Positions 21,273-30,829 of a stretch of DNA of 64,000 bases are shown one piece after another. Each line of letters begins with the position of its first letter. Positions within the stretch are counted from its first letter, which is position 1. A program made the position numbers and the translations under genes. This DNA is from an uncultured beta proteobacterium (GTDB lineage Bacteria; Pseudomonadota; Gammaproteobacteria; Burkholderiales; Burkholderiaceae_C). Location of the stretch: contig CAISLN010000040.1 of the NCBI GenBank assembly GCA_903886275.1, positions 1-64,000 of the forward strand, given 5' to 3'. Below the pieces are notes generated by a model, which had not been told where the DNA came from, made no database searches, and saw only the letters and a list, made by a program, of their open reading frames with translations.

Positions 21273-21917
21273 TCAGTTCTTTTGCGTCAGCAGCAGTTCG
21301 CGCAGGTCGCGGGCAAAGCCTTCCAGGTCGGCTTCGATGCGGCCTATGAAGCGGCCCAGGATGTTGTAGCCCAGCACGGCCGGGATGGCCACGGCCAGAC
21401 CGGCGGCGGTCATGATGAGCGACTCACCCACCGGGCCAGAGATTTTGTCGATGCTGACCTGGCCGGCTCCGGCAATGCCCATGAGTGCATGGTAAATGCC
21501 CCAGACCGTGCCCAGCAGACCGACAAAGGGGGCTGTGGCACCAACGGTGGCAAGCAAGACCTGACCGGCTTGCAACTTGTGCAACACGCCATGCAAGGCG
21601 TCGCGCAGCACACGGGTGAGTTGTTGGGAACGGTCACCGGACGCCGCCAGGTTGCCCGTGGGCTTGGCCATGGACGCCTGCACCAGCGGCAGCAGCAACT
21701 GTTCACGGTCCATGGAGCGCACCACGGTCAGACCATCGTCCAATGAAGCGGCCTGCCAAAAGGCTTGTGTGCTGCGACCCACATCGCGCATGGCGCGCTG
21801 CAACAGCCAGGCCTTCCACAGCAGCACCACCCAGCTGCCCACCGACATGGCCAACAGCAGCATGGCCACCGCGTTGCCCACGGCGTCGCGGTGCACAAGC
21901 CACGCCGGCAAATTCAC
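21273..21917 (-). CDS. MotA/TolQ/ExbB-family proton channel protein
   Basis: 214 residues with three membrane segments; [20 protein letters not shown] and the downstream [21 protein letters not shown] are the conserved TM2/TM3 motifs of ExbB/TolQ. Its ATG overlaps the dapB stop (ATGA), and exbD-like follows after ten bases. Confidence 0.9.
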   Translation of the reverse strand: MNLPAWLVHRDAVGNAVAMLLLAMSVGSWVVLLWKAWLLQRAMRDVGRSTQAFWQAASLDDGLTVVRSMDREQLLLPLVQASMAKPTGNLAASGDRSQQLTRVLRDALHGVLHKLQAGQVLLATVGATAPFVGLLGTVWGIYHALMGIAGAGQVSIDKISGPVGESLIMTAAGLAVAIPAVLGYNILGRFIGRIEADLEGFARDLRELLLTQKN

Positions 21918-22717
21918 TTTAACCCCAGCACGTCAAACATATTGAACAGGCCCGCCTTTTTACCGGCCAAAAAGCGCACCGCGCGCAGGCTGCCCTGGGC
22001 GTAGGTGGCGCGGCTGGAGGATTTGTGGCTGATCTCGATGCGCTCGCCGGTGCCGGCAAACAGCACCGTGTGATCACCCACAATGTCGCCGCCGCGTATG
22101 GTGGCAAAGCCAATGCTGGACGGGTCGCGCTCACCGGTGACGCCTTCGCGGGCATAGACGGCGCAATCTTTGAGGTCGCGGCCCAGAGCGTCGGCAATCA
22201 CCTCGCCCATTTTCAGCGCAGTGCCCGAAGGGGCATCGACCTTGTGGCGGTGGTGGGCCTCGATGATTTCAATGTCGTAGCCGGTGGACAGGGCCTTGGC
22301 CGCCATCTCCAGCAGCTTCAAGGTGACATTGACGCCCACGCTCATATTGGGCGCCATCATGATGGCAATGTCCTTGGCGGCCGCGTCGATCTCGGCCTTT
22401 TGCGCCTCGGTAAATCCGGTGGTGCCTATGACCATGGCCACACCGAGTTCGCGGCAGACCTTGAGGTGCTCCAGCGTGCCCTCCGGGCGGGTGAAGTCGA
22501 TTAGCACCTGGCTGTGGGCCAGGCCGGCACGCAGATCGGCGGTGATCAACACGCCCGTCGGCTGGCCAGTGGCGGCGCCGGCGTCCAAGCCCATGGCCGC
22601 ACTGGAAGCCAGGTCCAGGGCGCCAGTCAGGCGGCAATCATCGGCTGCGCGTATGGCATCGATCAGCATCTGGCCCATGCGGCCGGACGCGCCGGCCACT
22701 GCGATTTGGTGGATCAT
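21914..22717 (-). CDS. dapB: 4-hydroxy-tetrahydrodipicolinate reductase
   Basis: 267 residues. [16 protein letters not shown] is the NAD(P)H loop, [11 protein letters not shown] and [10 protein letters not shown] line the active site, and [18 protein letters not shown] carries the catalytic His and substrate-binding Lys. Second dedicated step of the lysine/diaminopimelate pathway. It overlaps the ExbB-like gene and lies 34 bases after bamE. Confidence 0.96.
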   Translation of the reverse strand: MIHQIAVAGASGRMGQMLIDAIRAADDCRLTGALDLASSAAMGLDAGAATGQPTGVLITADLRAGLAHSQVLIDFTRPEGTLEHLKVCRELGVAMVIGTTGFTEAQKAEIDAAAKDIAIMMAPNMSVGVNVTLKLLEMAAKALSTGYDIEIIEAHHRHKVDAPSGTALKMGEVIADALGRDLKDCAVYAREGVTGERDPSSIGFATIRGGDIVGDHTVLFAGTGERIEISHKSSSRATYAQGSLRAVRFLAGKKAGLFNMFDVLGLK

Positions 22718-22751
22718 GGTCCCGTTCCTGTCAAAAGCATGCCGCCAGCCC

Positions 22752-23309
22752 TTATTTGCTGGTCGGCTCTAGCGGTGGATAGTCGGCAGCGGGCCTTACG
22801 GCCGGCATTGCCGGTGCGCCAGGCTGTGTGGCCACCGGGAACTTCTGCAGGCTTTCGGCAGAGGCTTCCATGGCCGGCAGCTTGCCCAGCGTCGGCATGG
22901 ACTTGAGGGTGGCAACAAACTCGGCCTCGGTGGGCAACTCGTCCGACTCAAAGCGCTCCAGGGTTTCGCCCTTGAAGAACATCGTGACACGGCGTGCCTG
23001 CGGCTCGGCGCCCTGGCGACGGAAGGTAAAGACATAGTCCCAGCGATCGGCATGGAACACGCTGGACAGCAGGGGCGTGCCCAGAACGTCTTTGACCTGG
23101 TTGCGCTGCATGCCGGTCTTCAGCACGGCAAATTGCTCGCGCGTAATCACGTTGCCCTGCACCCGGTCAAAGCGGTACGGGGAAACCACGTCCAGCCAGC
23201 TTGCAGACTTGGACGCGGCAGCCTTGGGTGCGCTGGTGCAGGCCGTCAACCCCAGCAACAGCGGGGCCAGCAACAACAGGGACAGACGCAAACGGAGAGA
23301 GTCAAGCAT
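22752..23309 (-). CDS. bamE: outer membrane assembly lipoprotein BamE
   Basis: 185 residues. The signal peptide [14 protein letters not shown] gives a lipobox with Cys24. The core [36 protein letters not shown] and DRWDYVFTF is the BamE fold, which stabilises BamA/BamD in the beta-barrel assembly machine. A Pro-rich C-terminal tail extends beyond the enterobacterial length. Divergent from fur with an 88-base shared upstream region. Confidence 0.92.
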   Translation of the reverse strand: MLDSLRLRLSLLLLAPLLLGLTACTSAPKAAASKSASWLDVVSPYRFDRVQGNVITREQFAVLKTGMQRNQVKDVLGTPLLSSVFHADRWDYVFTFRRQGAEPQARRVTMFFKGETLERFESDELPTEAEFVATLKSMPTLGKLPAMEASAESLQKFPVATQPGAPAMPAVRPAADYPPLEPTSK

Positions 23310-23397
23310 GGGTATGGGTCATGGGCGATATGATCGGCCGATTGTAGCGGCTGGGCCTTCGCGGGGCTCCCATGCTTTACCGGCAGTAGCAGACACC

Positions 23398-23826
23398 ATG
23401 ACCAATATCGACGAACTCAAAAGCACCGGACTCAAGGCCACCATCCCGCGCCTGAAAATCTTGGAAATGTTTCAGCGCGGCAAACAGCGCCACATGACGG
23501 CAGAAGATGTATTCCGGCTCCTGCTACAAGAGCATTCGGATGTGGGTCTGGCCACGGTGTACCGCGTGCTGGCCCAGTTTGAGCAGGCGGGCATTTTGAT
23601 ACGCAGCCATTTCGAGAGCGGCAAGGCCGTCTACGAACTCGACGATGGCAAGCACCATGACCATCTGGTGTGCCTAGACTGCGGCCGCGTGGAAGAGTTT
23701 TACGACCCCGAAATCGAGAAACGCCAGCATGCGGTGGCCAAGGCCAAAGGTTTCACGATTGCAGACCACGCGCTCAGCCTGTACGCCACCTGCAACAAAG
23801 AAAAGTGCCCACACAAAGAAAGCTAA
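23398..23826 (+). CDS. fur: ferric uptake regulator Fur
   Basis: 142 residues starting [18 protein letters not shown]. The winged helix includes [17 protein letters not shown]. The metal sites [16 protein letters not shown] and CNKEKC give the structural zinc Cys pairs and the regulatory His/Glu site. It represses iron uptake genes when Fe2+ is bound. The bamE-fur divergence is common in Burkholderiales. Convergent with hprK. Confidence 0.96.
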   Translation: MTNIDELKSTGLKATIPRLKILEMFQRGKQRHMTAEDVFRLLLQEHSDVGLATVYRVLAQFEQAGILIRSHFESGKAVYELDDGKHHDHLVCLDCGRVEEFYDPEIEKRQHAVAKAKGFTIADHALSLYATCNKEKCPHKES

Positions 23827-23840
23827 GCCAGCGGGCGAAA

Positions 23841-24791
23841 CTAGTTCCCCTGCGCCATGGCCGTGCGGTGGCGCTCGACAAATTCCTGGTAGGTGTCAAT
23901 GCCGCGCAACTGCAAAATGGTGTTGCGCACAGCCGCCTCCACCAACACGGCGATATTGCGCCCAGCAACCACCTGAATCACCACCTTGCGCACCGGCACG
24001 CCCAGCACATCCTGGGTCAGCGGCTCGTAGGGAATACGCTCGTATTCGCGCTCCAGGGTCTCGCGGCGCACCAGATGCACGATCAGTTTGAGGCGCATCT
24101 TGCGGCGCACCGCGGTCTCACCAAAGATGGCGCGTATGTCCAACAAACCGATGCCGCGCACTTCCAGCAGGTTTTGCAGCAACTCGGGACAACGGCCCTC
24201 GATGGTGGTCTGGTTGATGCGGTACAGGTCCACCGCATCGTCGGCCACAAGACCGTTGCCGCGAGAAATCAGCTCTAGGCCAAGCTCGCTTTTGCCCAGG
24301 CCAGATTCGCCGGTAATCATGACGCCCAGACCCAGAATGTCGATGAACACACCGTGCATGGAACTGCGGTCGGCAAAGTGCTTGGACAGGTAGGCGCGCA
24401 GCACATCGATCACAAAGGCCGAGGACTCGTGGGTGGAGAACATCGGAATCTGGGCCCGCTCACACATCGATAGCAGCGCCTGCGGCGCCTGCTGTCCATC
24501 GGCCAGCACCAGCACCGGTGGCTCCAGCGTCACGATGCGGGAAATCCGGCGCGCACAGTCTTCCGGCGCGGCGTTCGTGATGTAGGCAACCTCGCGCTCG
24601 CCCAGGATCTGGACGCGGTAGGGGTGGATGTAATTCAGGTAACCGACCAGGTCGGCACCGGAACGGGCAGCGCGTACTGCCACCTCGTCAAAGCGGCGCT
24701 CGGAAGCACCCAGGCCTGCAACCCATTCCCAGCGAAGGGTGCCACGGAACTCTTCAAACAGAACGTCGGCGCTGACTACGGTGGGTTTCAC
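23841..24791 (-). CDS. hprK: HPr kinase/phosphorylase
   Basis: 316 residues from a GTG start ([15 protein letters not shown]); starting at the ATG 57 bases upstream would overlap pts[19 protein letters not shown] is the Walker A region and [19 protein letters not shown] the HprK signature. It phosphorylates and dephosphorylates HPr on Ser. In proteobacteria it belongs to the regulatory nitrogen-type PTS rather than sugar uptake. It follows ptsN by 25 bases; no HPr gene is in the window. Confidence 0.93.
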   Translation of the reverse strand: MKPTVVSADVLFEEFRGTLRWEWVAGLGASERRFDEVAVRAARSGADLVGYLNYIHPYRVQILGEREVAYITNAAPEDCARRISRIVTLEPPVLVLADGQQAPQALLSMCERAQIPMFSTHESSAFVIDVLRAYLSKHFADRSSMHGVFIDILGLGVMITGESGLGKSELGLELISRGNGLVADDAVDLYRINQTTIEGRCPELLQNLLEVRGIGLLDIRAIFGETAVRRKMRLKLIVHLVRRETLEREYERIPYEPLTQDVLGVPVRKVVIQVVAGRNIAVLVEAAVRNTILQLRGIDTYQEFVERHRTAMAQGN

Positions 24792-24816
24792 AGTGCGGCC
24801 TGTGGTTGAAAAGGCG

Positions 24817-25284
24817 TCAGATACTGCGCGCCGAGTGCCAACCGGCAATCAGGCCATGCAGGTCGAGCGAGTCGCTGCAGTCGGCCATCTGGTCGCGCAG
24901 AGCGGCATCGCTGAGCAGTTCGGCAATTTCGGAGAGGATTTCCAGATGCTTCTGGGTTGCTGCCTCGGGCACCAGCAGGAAGATCAGAAGCTTGACGGCT
25001 AGGTCATCTGGCGCATCGAAACCGATGGGCTGGGCCAGTTGGAACACCGCCGCCAGCGGTGCCTTGAGGCCCTTGATGCGGCCGTGCGGAATGGCCACGC
25101 CATGCCCCAAACCGGTGGAGCCTAAGCGCTCACGGGAAAACAGGCTGTCGGTGACCAGGGCACGGCTCAGACCATGCTGGTTCTCAAACAGCAGTCCTGC
25201 TTCCTCGAAAGCGCGCTTCTTGCTGGTGACTTCCACTTTGGCGCAAACTTGCGCGGGAGGCAGGATACGGGAGAGTTGGTTCAT
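24817..25284 (-). CDS. ptsN: nitrogen-regulatory PTS EIIA (PtsN)
   Basis: 155 residues starting [25 protein letters not shown] contains the phosphorylatable His; [15 protein letters not shown] and [14 protein letters not shown] complete the EIIA fructose/Ntr fold. Phosphorylated PtsN modulates K+ and nitrogen metabolism. It may matter that kup is in the same region, but the genes are 11 kb apart. A terminator separates it from hpf. Confidence 0.94.
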   Translation of the reverse strand: MNQLSRILPPAQVCAKVEVTSKKRAFEEAGLLFENQHGLSRALVTDSLFSRERLGSTGLGHGVAIPHGRIKGLKAPLAAVFQLAQPIGFDAPDDLAVKLLIFLLVPEAATQKHLEILSEIAELLSDAALRDQMADCSDSLDLHGLIAGWHSARSI

Positions 25285-25303
25285 GGTGTTTGCCGCGATT
25301 ATG

Positions 25304-25344
25304 CACACAAAAAAACCGCCCTGTCCGGGGCGGTTTTTTTGTGT
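25304..25344 (-). terminator. terminator of hpf
   Basis: A long stem (CCGCCC/GGGCGG extended by seven A/T pairs and ACAC/GTGT) with a T7 run on the minus strand, 12 bases after the hpf stop. The structure is symmetric, so it would also work on the plus strand. It separates hpf from ptsN, which probably has its own start or depends on read-through. Confidence 0.85.
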
Positions 25345-25356
25345 AGTGCGTCTGGA

Positions 25357-25686
25357 TTACATCAGACGCTTGGGTGCCTCGTGGTGGTGGTCTTGCAGTC
25401 GGTCCTTGTGGCGCCCCACTTGGCGGTTCAGTTTATCGACCAACTCATCCACCGCCGCATACAGGTCTTGGTGCGAACTTTCAGCAAACATATCGCTGCC
25501 CTTGACATGGATGTTGCATTCAGCTCGCTGACGCAGCTCCTTTTCCCTTTGTTTTTCTACCGTGAGCAGCACTTTTACGTCCACGACCTGGTCAAAGTGC
25601 CGCATGATGCGGTCCAGTTTGGTCGTCACGTAACTGCGCAGTGCCGGTGTCACGTCAAGGTGATGACCGCTGATCGTCAGGTTCAT
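25357..25686 (-). CDS. hpf: ribosome hibernation promoting factor (short HPF)
   Basis: 109 residues, the short form. [20 protein letters not shown], then [17 protein letters not shown] and [23 protein letters not shown] are the HPF/YfiA fold that binds the ribosomal decoding region and dimerises or silences ribosomes in stationary phase. In many relatives rpoN precedes it; here the upstream neighbour is a divergent AI-2E-type transporter gene and a structured leader. Confidence 0.93.
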   Translation of the reverse strand: MNLTISGHHLDVTPALRSYVTTKLDRIMRHFDQVVDVKVLLTVEKQREKELRQRAECNIHVKGSDMFAESSHQDLYAAVDELVDKLNRQVGRHKDRLQDHHHEAPKRLM

Positions 25687-25713
25687 AGATAGCCTCCAGT
25701 TGCTTTCGGGGTT

Positions 25714-25738
25714 AAAAAAAACGTTCGCATGGTGCGAA
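25714..25738 (-). terminator. terminator-like hairpin in the hpf leader
   Basis: On the minus strand TTCGCA, a 3-base loop and TGCGAA are followed by CG and eight T, only about 28 bases before the hpf ATG. It could attenuate hpf, end a short leader RNA, or be the terminator of a gene once present upstream. Confidence 0.5.
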
Positions 25739-25786
25739 ACGCCGGGGAAATTTCCGATTCATGGCTCGGTGACGAATTCACTATGC

Positions 25787-25801
25787 GCCCGAAAATCGGG
25801 C
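25787..25801. other. perfect stem-loop upstream of hpf leader terminator
   Basis: GCCCGA-AAA-TCGGGC, a perfect 6-bp stem with a 3-base loop in the hpf/AI-2E-transporter divergent region. Could be part of a short structured RNA with the terminator-like hairpin at 25714-25738, or a protein-binding dyad. Confidence 0.35.
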
Positions 25802-25908
25802 TTGGCAACGAGATTTTCTGATGCGCCGCAACATCGTGAGGGCTTTACCGCAGCGGCATGCTGGCCTGCACTTTCAACCATACTTTTTACACACCCACAA
25901 TTACATTC

Positions 25909-26943
25909 ATGGTCCATTTCAACAAGCAAGCACGCTCCGCTCCCTCACTTATCGGTGGCCTCGGTGTACCGACTGCCAGCTACATCCTCGCTGCAGCCCT
26001 GTGCATCGCCGTGTTGATCTACGGGATGCTGCCAGGCCTGCTGGCGGTGTGTCTGGGCTTTCTGGTTGCCTCGGCGCTGGTGGGCCGGCAAAGGCAGCGC
26101 GGCCCGCATCTAGGTCCAACCTGGGCCGCAGGGCTGGTGATCGCCACGCCCATCGTCGCGCTCACCGTACTGTTTGCCAATGCCAAGGGCGTGGCCTTTG
26201 GCGCGGTGGCGCAATACCAGGCCCTGCTGCACCACCTGGCTGGAACAGTGCTGGAAATTAGGCAAAAGCTGCCGCCCGATCTGGCCAGCCATCTGCCCGA
26301 CGAACTGCTGAGCGCTCAAAGCTGGTTGGTGGAGTATTTGCAGTCGCAAGCCCATGCCCTGTCCGGCTTTGGAACGGCCGGCCTGCGCGGCAGTCTGCTG
26401 GTCTATGTGGGACTGGTGGTGGGTGCGCTGATCGCAGGCACTGCACCCCCTTCCAGCAATGGCCCCTTGCGCAGCGCACTGCGCCAGCGCGGCACAGACT
26501 TCATGACCGCGTTCCGCCAAATCGTGGTCGCCCAGTTCTGGATTGCCGCCTTCAACGCCTGCTGCACCGCTGCCTTTTTGTGGCTGGCCCTGCCCCTGGC
26601 CGGTGTCAGCATTCCTTACTCGGCCACGCTGGTCGGACTGACCTTTGTGGCCGGCTTGATCCCGATTGTGGGTAACCTGCTGTGCAACAGTGTGCTGACG
26701 ATTGCGGGCGTCTCGGTTTCGCCCACGGTGGGTCTGGCCTGCCTTTTGTTTTTGGTGGTGATTCACAAGTTCGAGTACTTCATCAACGCCAAGGTGGTGG
26801 GCAAGCGCACCAACACTGCGGCCTGGGAATTGCTGACCGTGATGTTTATTGGCGAGGCTATTTTCGGCGTAGCCGGACTGGTGGCAGCGCCCCTTTATTA
26901 CGCCTATGCCAAGCGCGAGTTGCTGGACTCGGGCCTGATTTAA
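25909..26943 (+). CDS. AI-2E-family (PerM-like) membrane transporter
   Basis: 344 residues from the ATG at 25909 (MVHFNKQARSAPS); the frame is open 17 codons further upstream. About seven to eight membrane segments. LTFVAGLIPIVGNLLCNSVL and FEYFINAKVVGKRTN are conserved in the AI-2E exporter/PerM family, whose members include quorum-signal exporters and Na+/H+ antiporters. The substrate here is unknown. It ends 150 bases before corA. Confidence 0.8.
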   Translation: MVHFNKQARSAPSLIGGLGVPTASYILAAALCIAVLIYGMLPGLLAVCLGFLVASALVGRQRQRGPHLGPTWAAGLVIATPIVALTVLFANAKGVAFGAVAQYQALLHHLAGTVLEIRQKLPPDLASHLPDELLSAQSWLVEYLQSQAHALSGFGTAGLRGSLLVYVGLVVGALIAGTAPPSSNGPLRSALRQRGTDFMTAFRQIVVAQFWIAAFNACCTAAFLWLALPLAGVSIPYSATLVGLTFVAGLIPIVGNLLCNSVLTIAGVSVSPTVGLACLLFLVVIHKFEYFINAKVVGKRTNTAAWELLTVMFIGEAIFGVAGLVAAPLYYAYAKRELLDSGLI

Positions 26944-26944
26944 T

Positions 26945-27093
26945 GGTGCGATAATTTAAGCCGATCAACTCTTGGAGCGCAGTTCTTGGAAAACTACCCC
27001 AGTCGGTAGCTTTCAACTCCCATCCATGCAGCGGGGTTGAAAGCAAGCCCTAACCCCCGCCTTGCATCGATACAACATCCTCGGGAGTGAGCC
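26945..27093 (+). promoter_or_regulatory. corA promoter and structured 5' leader
   Basis: An extended -10 like element (TGCGATAAT) lies at 26947-26955. Two consecutive inverted repeats follow: CTACC/GGTAG at 26994-27009, then a 12-bp stem with one G-T pair at 27009-27020 / 27033-27044 and a 12-base loop. The leader ends about 50 bases before the corA ATG. No match to a named riboswitch family was recognised. Regulation of corA by leader structure is known in enterics; here it is inference. Confidence 0.45.
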
Positions 27094-28083
27094 ATGCTCA
27101 ATATTTTTACGCTTGCCAATGGACGGCTCTTCCAAGAAGAGATCGAGTCCCTTGAAGAGCTCTCCAAATTCCAGCCGATCTGGGTCGACCTTGAGTCCCC
27201 CTCCCCCGAAGAAAAGCGCTGGGTTAAACAGTACTACGGCCTGTCCATTCCAGAAGATGCGATGGACGAGGACATTGAGGAATCGGCCCGCTTCTACGCC
27301 GAGGACAACGGCGAAATCCATATCCGCAGCGACTTTTTGGTGGCCGATGACGACGAGCCACGCGCGGTGCGTGCGGCCTTTATCCTGAACCTGATCAACC
27401 CCGACCTGCGCAGCAAAGGCATCCTGTTTTCCATCCACGAAGACGATGTGCCGGTGTTCCGACTGCTGCGCATGCGCGCGCGCCGCGCGCCCGGCCTGAT
27501 CGAAGATGCCAAGGATGTGCTGCTCAAGCTGTTTGACGCCGATGCGGAGTACTCCGCCGACACGCTGGAAGGCATTTACGACGAGCTGGAAAAGGTCAGT
27601 AAAAAAGTCTTGTCTGGCCGCGTGACCGACGCCATTGCCGGCGAGGCCTTGGGCGCCATTGCGCGCCACGAGGACATGAGCGGGCGCATACGCCGCAATG
27701 TGATGGACACAAGGCGCGCCTTGAGCTTTCTGATGCGCAGCAAGATGCTCAATGCCGAGCAGTTTGACGAGGCGCGCCAGATTCTGCGCGACATCGACTC
27801 ACTCGACAGCCACACCGCCTTCCTGTTCGACAAGATCAACTTCTTGATGGATGCCACGGTTGGCTTTATCAACATCAACCAGAACAAGATCATCAAGATC
27901 TTCTCGGTGGCCAGCGTGGCCCTTTTGCCGCCCACCTTGGTGGCCAGCGTCTACGGCATGAACCTGAAGTTCCCGGAGTTGGAGTTTCTGGGCACCTGGA
28001 GCTACCCCTATACGGTCAGCCTGATGATCGCCAGTGCGGTGGTACCCATGTGGTATTTCTATAAGCGCGGCTGGCTGAGTTAG
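27094..28083 (+). CDS. corA: magnesium/cobalt transporter CorA
   Basis: 329 residues: a large soluble N-terminal funnel, then two C-terminal membrane helices with the selectivity motif YGMN (VYGMNLKFPELEF) near residue 290 and a basic end (YKRGWLS). Forms homopentamers for Mg2+ entry. CGGGAG precedes the ATG. Converges on mtnN with an 18-base gap. Confidence 0.95.
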   Translation: MLNIFTLANGRLFQEEIESLEELSKFQPIWVDLESPSPEEKRWVKQYYGLSIPEDAMDEDIEESARFYAEDNGEIHIRSDFLVADDDEPRAVRAAFILNLINPDLRSKGILFSIHEDDVPVFRLLRMRARRAPGLIEDAKDVLLKLFDADAEYSADTLEGIYDELEKVSKKVLSGRVTDAIAGEALGAIARHEDMSGRIRRNVMDTRRALSFLMRSKMLNAEQFDEARQILRDIDSLDSHTAFLFDKINFLMDATVGFININQNKIIKIFSVASVALLPPTLVASVYGMNLKFPELEFLGTWSYPYTVSLMIASAVVPMWYFYKRGWLS

Positions 28084-28101
28084 AGCCCCCACGCTTCTCA
28101 C

Positions 28102-28854
28102 TCAGCCCGCCAGGGCGCGGACCAACTCGGTGATGATGCGCCGGGCATATACGCTGGCGACATCCCGTACAAAAACAGGGAAGTCCACATGCGCTGTGTC
28201 ATCGGCCCGGTCAGAGATGGTGCGCACCGCCGCAAACGGCAGGCCGTAGTCATGACAGACCTGGGCCACTGCGGCGCCTTCCATCTCGACTGCCAGGGGC
28301 TCATGGCCATGGCTGCGCAGGGCCTCCACAAGGTTGCGCATCTCGTCTTGGCCACTGACAAAGCGGTCACCACTGGCAACCAGACCCTGGTGCACCAAGG
28401 GCGCGCGCCCGTCGTGGCGCAGTCCCTGCAGGCCCACCACGCAAGCGAACACCAGGGCACGGGCCAGGGCGGCATCGGCGGCAAAAGCAGTCTGACCGGT
28501 CAGCGGAATCTGGTAACGGGGGAACAGGGGGGAGGCGTCCATGTCGTGTTGCACATAAGCGGTGCCCACCACCACATCGCCCACCTGTACCCCGGAGCCT
28601 ACGCCCCCGGCCACACCGGCAAAGACAATGGACCCCGCGCCAAAGCGTTCTATCAGGGCCACGCTGGTGGTGGCGGCAGCGACCTTGCCAATCCGCGACA
28701 GCGCCAACACCACAGGCAGTCCAGCAAGATAGCCCTGCCAGAAGTCACGCCCTGCATGGGTCACGCAATGCGCGTCCTGCAGTTGCTCGACCAGACCGGC
28801 CTGTTCCTCTGCCAGCGCGCTCAGAATCGCCAAGGGACGCTGCAACGGGTTCAT
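28102..28854 (-). CDS. mtnN: 5'-methylthioadenosine/S-adenosylhomocysteine nucleosidase
   Basis: 250 residues starting MNPLQRPLAILSALAEEQ. FAGVAGGVGSGVQVGDVVV, LAVEMEGAAVAQVCHDYG (substrate Glu pair) and VRTISDRADD (catalytic Asp) are diagnostic of MtnN/Pfs. It cleaves MTA and SAH in methyl-group and polyamine recycling and is the route to AI-2 precursors. A TTG start four codons upstream is possible. Stands alone. Confidence 0.9.
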   Translation of the reverse strand: MNPLQRPLAILSALAEEQAGLVEQLQDAHCVTHAGRDFWQGYLAGLPVVLALSRIGKVAAATTSVALIERFGAGSIVFAGVAGGVGSGVQVGDVVVGTAYVQHDMDASPLFPRYQIPLTGQTAFAADAALARALVFACVVGLQGLRHDGRAPLVHQGLVASGDRFVSGQDEMRNLVEALRSHGHEPLAVEMEGAAVAQVCHDYGLPFAAVRTISDRADDTAHVDFPVFVRDVASVYARRIITELVRALAG

Positions 28855-28948
28855 TCCATAGTCCAATCAAGTGTGAACGCGAAGGCACGCCGCAGGCAGT
28901 GCTGGCGCACGGCAAGGCGGGCCGTGCACGGTTGATTTGGCAATGGAA

Positions 28949-30622
28949 TCATTTGTCGCGCAGTTCGCGCCGGAGCACCTTGCCAACCGGGGTCTTGGGC
29001 AGCTCGCTTCGGAACTCCACCACCCGGGGCTGTTTGTAGCCGGTCAGGTTTTCCTTGCAGTAGGCGCGCACATCGGACTCGGTGAGCAAAGGGTCTTTGC
29101 GCACAAGCACCAGCTTGACCGCCTCACCCGACTTGGCGTCCGCCATGCCAACGCAGGCGCACTCCAGCACGCCCGGCATCTGCCCGACCACATCTTCAAG
29201 TTCGGTGGGGAACACATTGAAGCCGCTGACCAGAATCATGTCTTTCTTGCGGTCCACAATTTTGAAGAAGCCACGCGCGTCCACCACGCCGATATCACCG
29301 GTCTTGAAATAGCCGTCTGGCGTCATGGACTTGGCGGTCTCATCCGGGCGCTGCCAGTAACCGGCCATTACCTGGGGGCCCTTGATGGCAATCTCGCCGG
29401 GCTCTCCGGGCGCGGCCTGATTGCCCTCGTCGTCGAGCAGACGCAAATAAGTGCTGGGCAGGGGAAGGCCAATGCTGCCGGTGTAGTCGGTCGCTGTCAC
29501 CGGGTTGCAAGTGGCCGAAGGTGAGGTCTCGCTCAGGCCATAGCCCTCGCAGATCGGGCAGCCGGTCTCGTCAAACCATAGCTTGGCCACCGCACTCTGT
29601 ACGGCGGTGCCGCCACCGACAGCCACCTTGAGCTGACTCCAGTTGACCGTGTGGAAATCAGGGTGGCGGGCGAGTGCGTTGAAAAGCGTATTGACCGCCG
29701 GTAAGACATGAATGCGGTGCTTGGACAGCTCTTTGAGCACGGCCGCAATGTCGCGCGGATTGGGGATCAGCACCAGCTTACCGCCAGTGCGCATGGTCAG
29801 CATCATGCCCACGGTGAAGGCAAAAATATGGTAAAGCGGCAAAGCACAGACACTGGTCGGCTGCTGGTCGGCTGGCACCTTGGCCATGGCCGGGGCGTAC
29901 CAGGCCTCGCACTGCAACACATTGGCCAGCACATTGCGATGCAGCAGCACCGCCCCCTTGGAGATGCCTGTGGTGCCCCCTGTGTATTGCAGCACCGCCA
30001 CATCGTCTGCACGAATCACCGGTTTGGCAAATGCCAGTCTGGCGCCGCGCGCCAGCGCTTGGTTGAAACGCACCGCTGTCGGCAGGTTGAAGGGCGGTAC
30101 GATTTTTTTGACATTGCGCACCAAGTAGTTCACCAATGCGCCCTTGATAGTGCCCAACTGATCGCCCATGGCACACAGCACCACATGCTTGACCGGTGTA
30201 GCGCTAAGGCATTTCTCAAGGGTGCTGGCAAAGTTCTCGATGATGACGATGGCCCTGGCACCGCTGTCCTTGAGCTGGTGCTCCAACTCGCGCGGGGTGT
30301 AGAGCGGGCTCACGTTCACCAGCACCAGGCCGGCGCGCAAAATGCCGGCCACGGCGACCGGATATTGCGGCACATTGGGCATCATGACGGCCACGCGATC
30401 ACCCCGGGCCAAGCCCAGACTTTGCAGATAGGCGGCAAAGGCCAGGCTGTGCGCATCGGCTTGCGCGTAGCTAATGTCCTGGCCCATAAAGCTATAGGCA
30501 ACCGAAGTGGCATGTTGGCGGAAACTTTCCTCCATCAAATCGACCAGCGAGCCGTAGCTGGCTGTATCGATGTCTGCTGGCACGCCCGGGGGATAGCTTG
30601 TGAGCCAGATGCGTTCTGTCAT
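28949..30622 (-). CDS. long-chain fatty acid-CoA ligase (FadD-like)
   Basis: 557 residues in the adenylate-forming superfamily. LQYTGGTTGISKGAVLLHRN is the P-loop, EGYGLSETSPSATCNP the A5 region, GYFKTGDIGVVDARGFFKIVDR the hinge and KTPVGKVLRREL the catalytic Lys loop. Activates fatty acids for beta-oxidation or lipid synthesis. Monocistronic; purine-rich GGAGG precedes the ATG. Confidence 0.9.
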   Translation of the reverse strand: MTERIWLTSYPPGVPADIDTASYGSLVDLMEESFRQHATSVAYSFMGQDISYAQADAHSLAFAAYLQSLGLARGDRVAVMMPNVPQYPVAVAGILRAGLVLVNVSPLYTPRELEHQLKDSGARAIVIIENFASTLEKCLSATPVKHVVLCAMGDQLGTIKGALVNYLVRNVKKIVPPFNLPTAVRFNQALARGARLAFAKPVIRADDVAVLQYTGGTTGISKGAVLLHRNVLANVLQCEAWYAPAMAKVPADQQPTSVCALPLYHIFAFTVGMMLTMRTGGKLVLIPNPRDIAAVLKELSKHRIHVLPAVNTLFNALARHPDFHTVNWSQLKVAVGGGTAVQSAVAKLWFDETGCPICEGYGLSETSPSATCNPVTATDYTGSIGLPLPSTYLRLLDDEGNQAAPGEPGEIAIKGPQVMAGYWQRPDETAKSMTPDGYFKTGDIGVVDARGFFKIVDRKKDMILVSGFNVFPTELEDVVGQMPGVLECACVGMADAKSGEAVKLVLVRKDPLLTESDVRAYCKENLTGYKQPRVVEFRSELPKTPVGKVLRRELRDK

Positions 30623-30760
30623 TTTTCCTCCATCCTTGTATCAGGACTCTAAGCTTGTATCGCACTGGGGACCCGAGCCGCAAAGTGCAGCCTCCGAGCA
30701 AGCAGACAATTTTCCGCCAAATGTCCGCTTCACTGGCTTGTGTTTTCCCTAACTGCCATG

Positions 30761-30792
30761 AACAAAAGCCCCTTGCTTGGCTGCAACGGGGC
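30761..30792 (-). terminator. rho-independent terminator of pntB
   Basis: On the minus strand GCCCC and TTGC pair with GCAA and GGGGC (one bulged G, 6-base loop), followed by TTTTGTT. It lies 38 bases beyond the pntB stop and before the acyl-CoA ligase gene. Confidence 0.8.
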
Positions 30793-30829
30793 CCTTGCGA
30801 GCGATGCCTAATCGGCTACGAACAGAAGG

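Noticed and set aside
25803..25820. TGGCAACG-like sequence upstream of the AI-2E-type transporter as a sigma-54 promoter.
   Set aside because: The -24 element is imperfect and the -12 part (TTGC) is missing at the right spacing.
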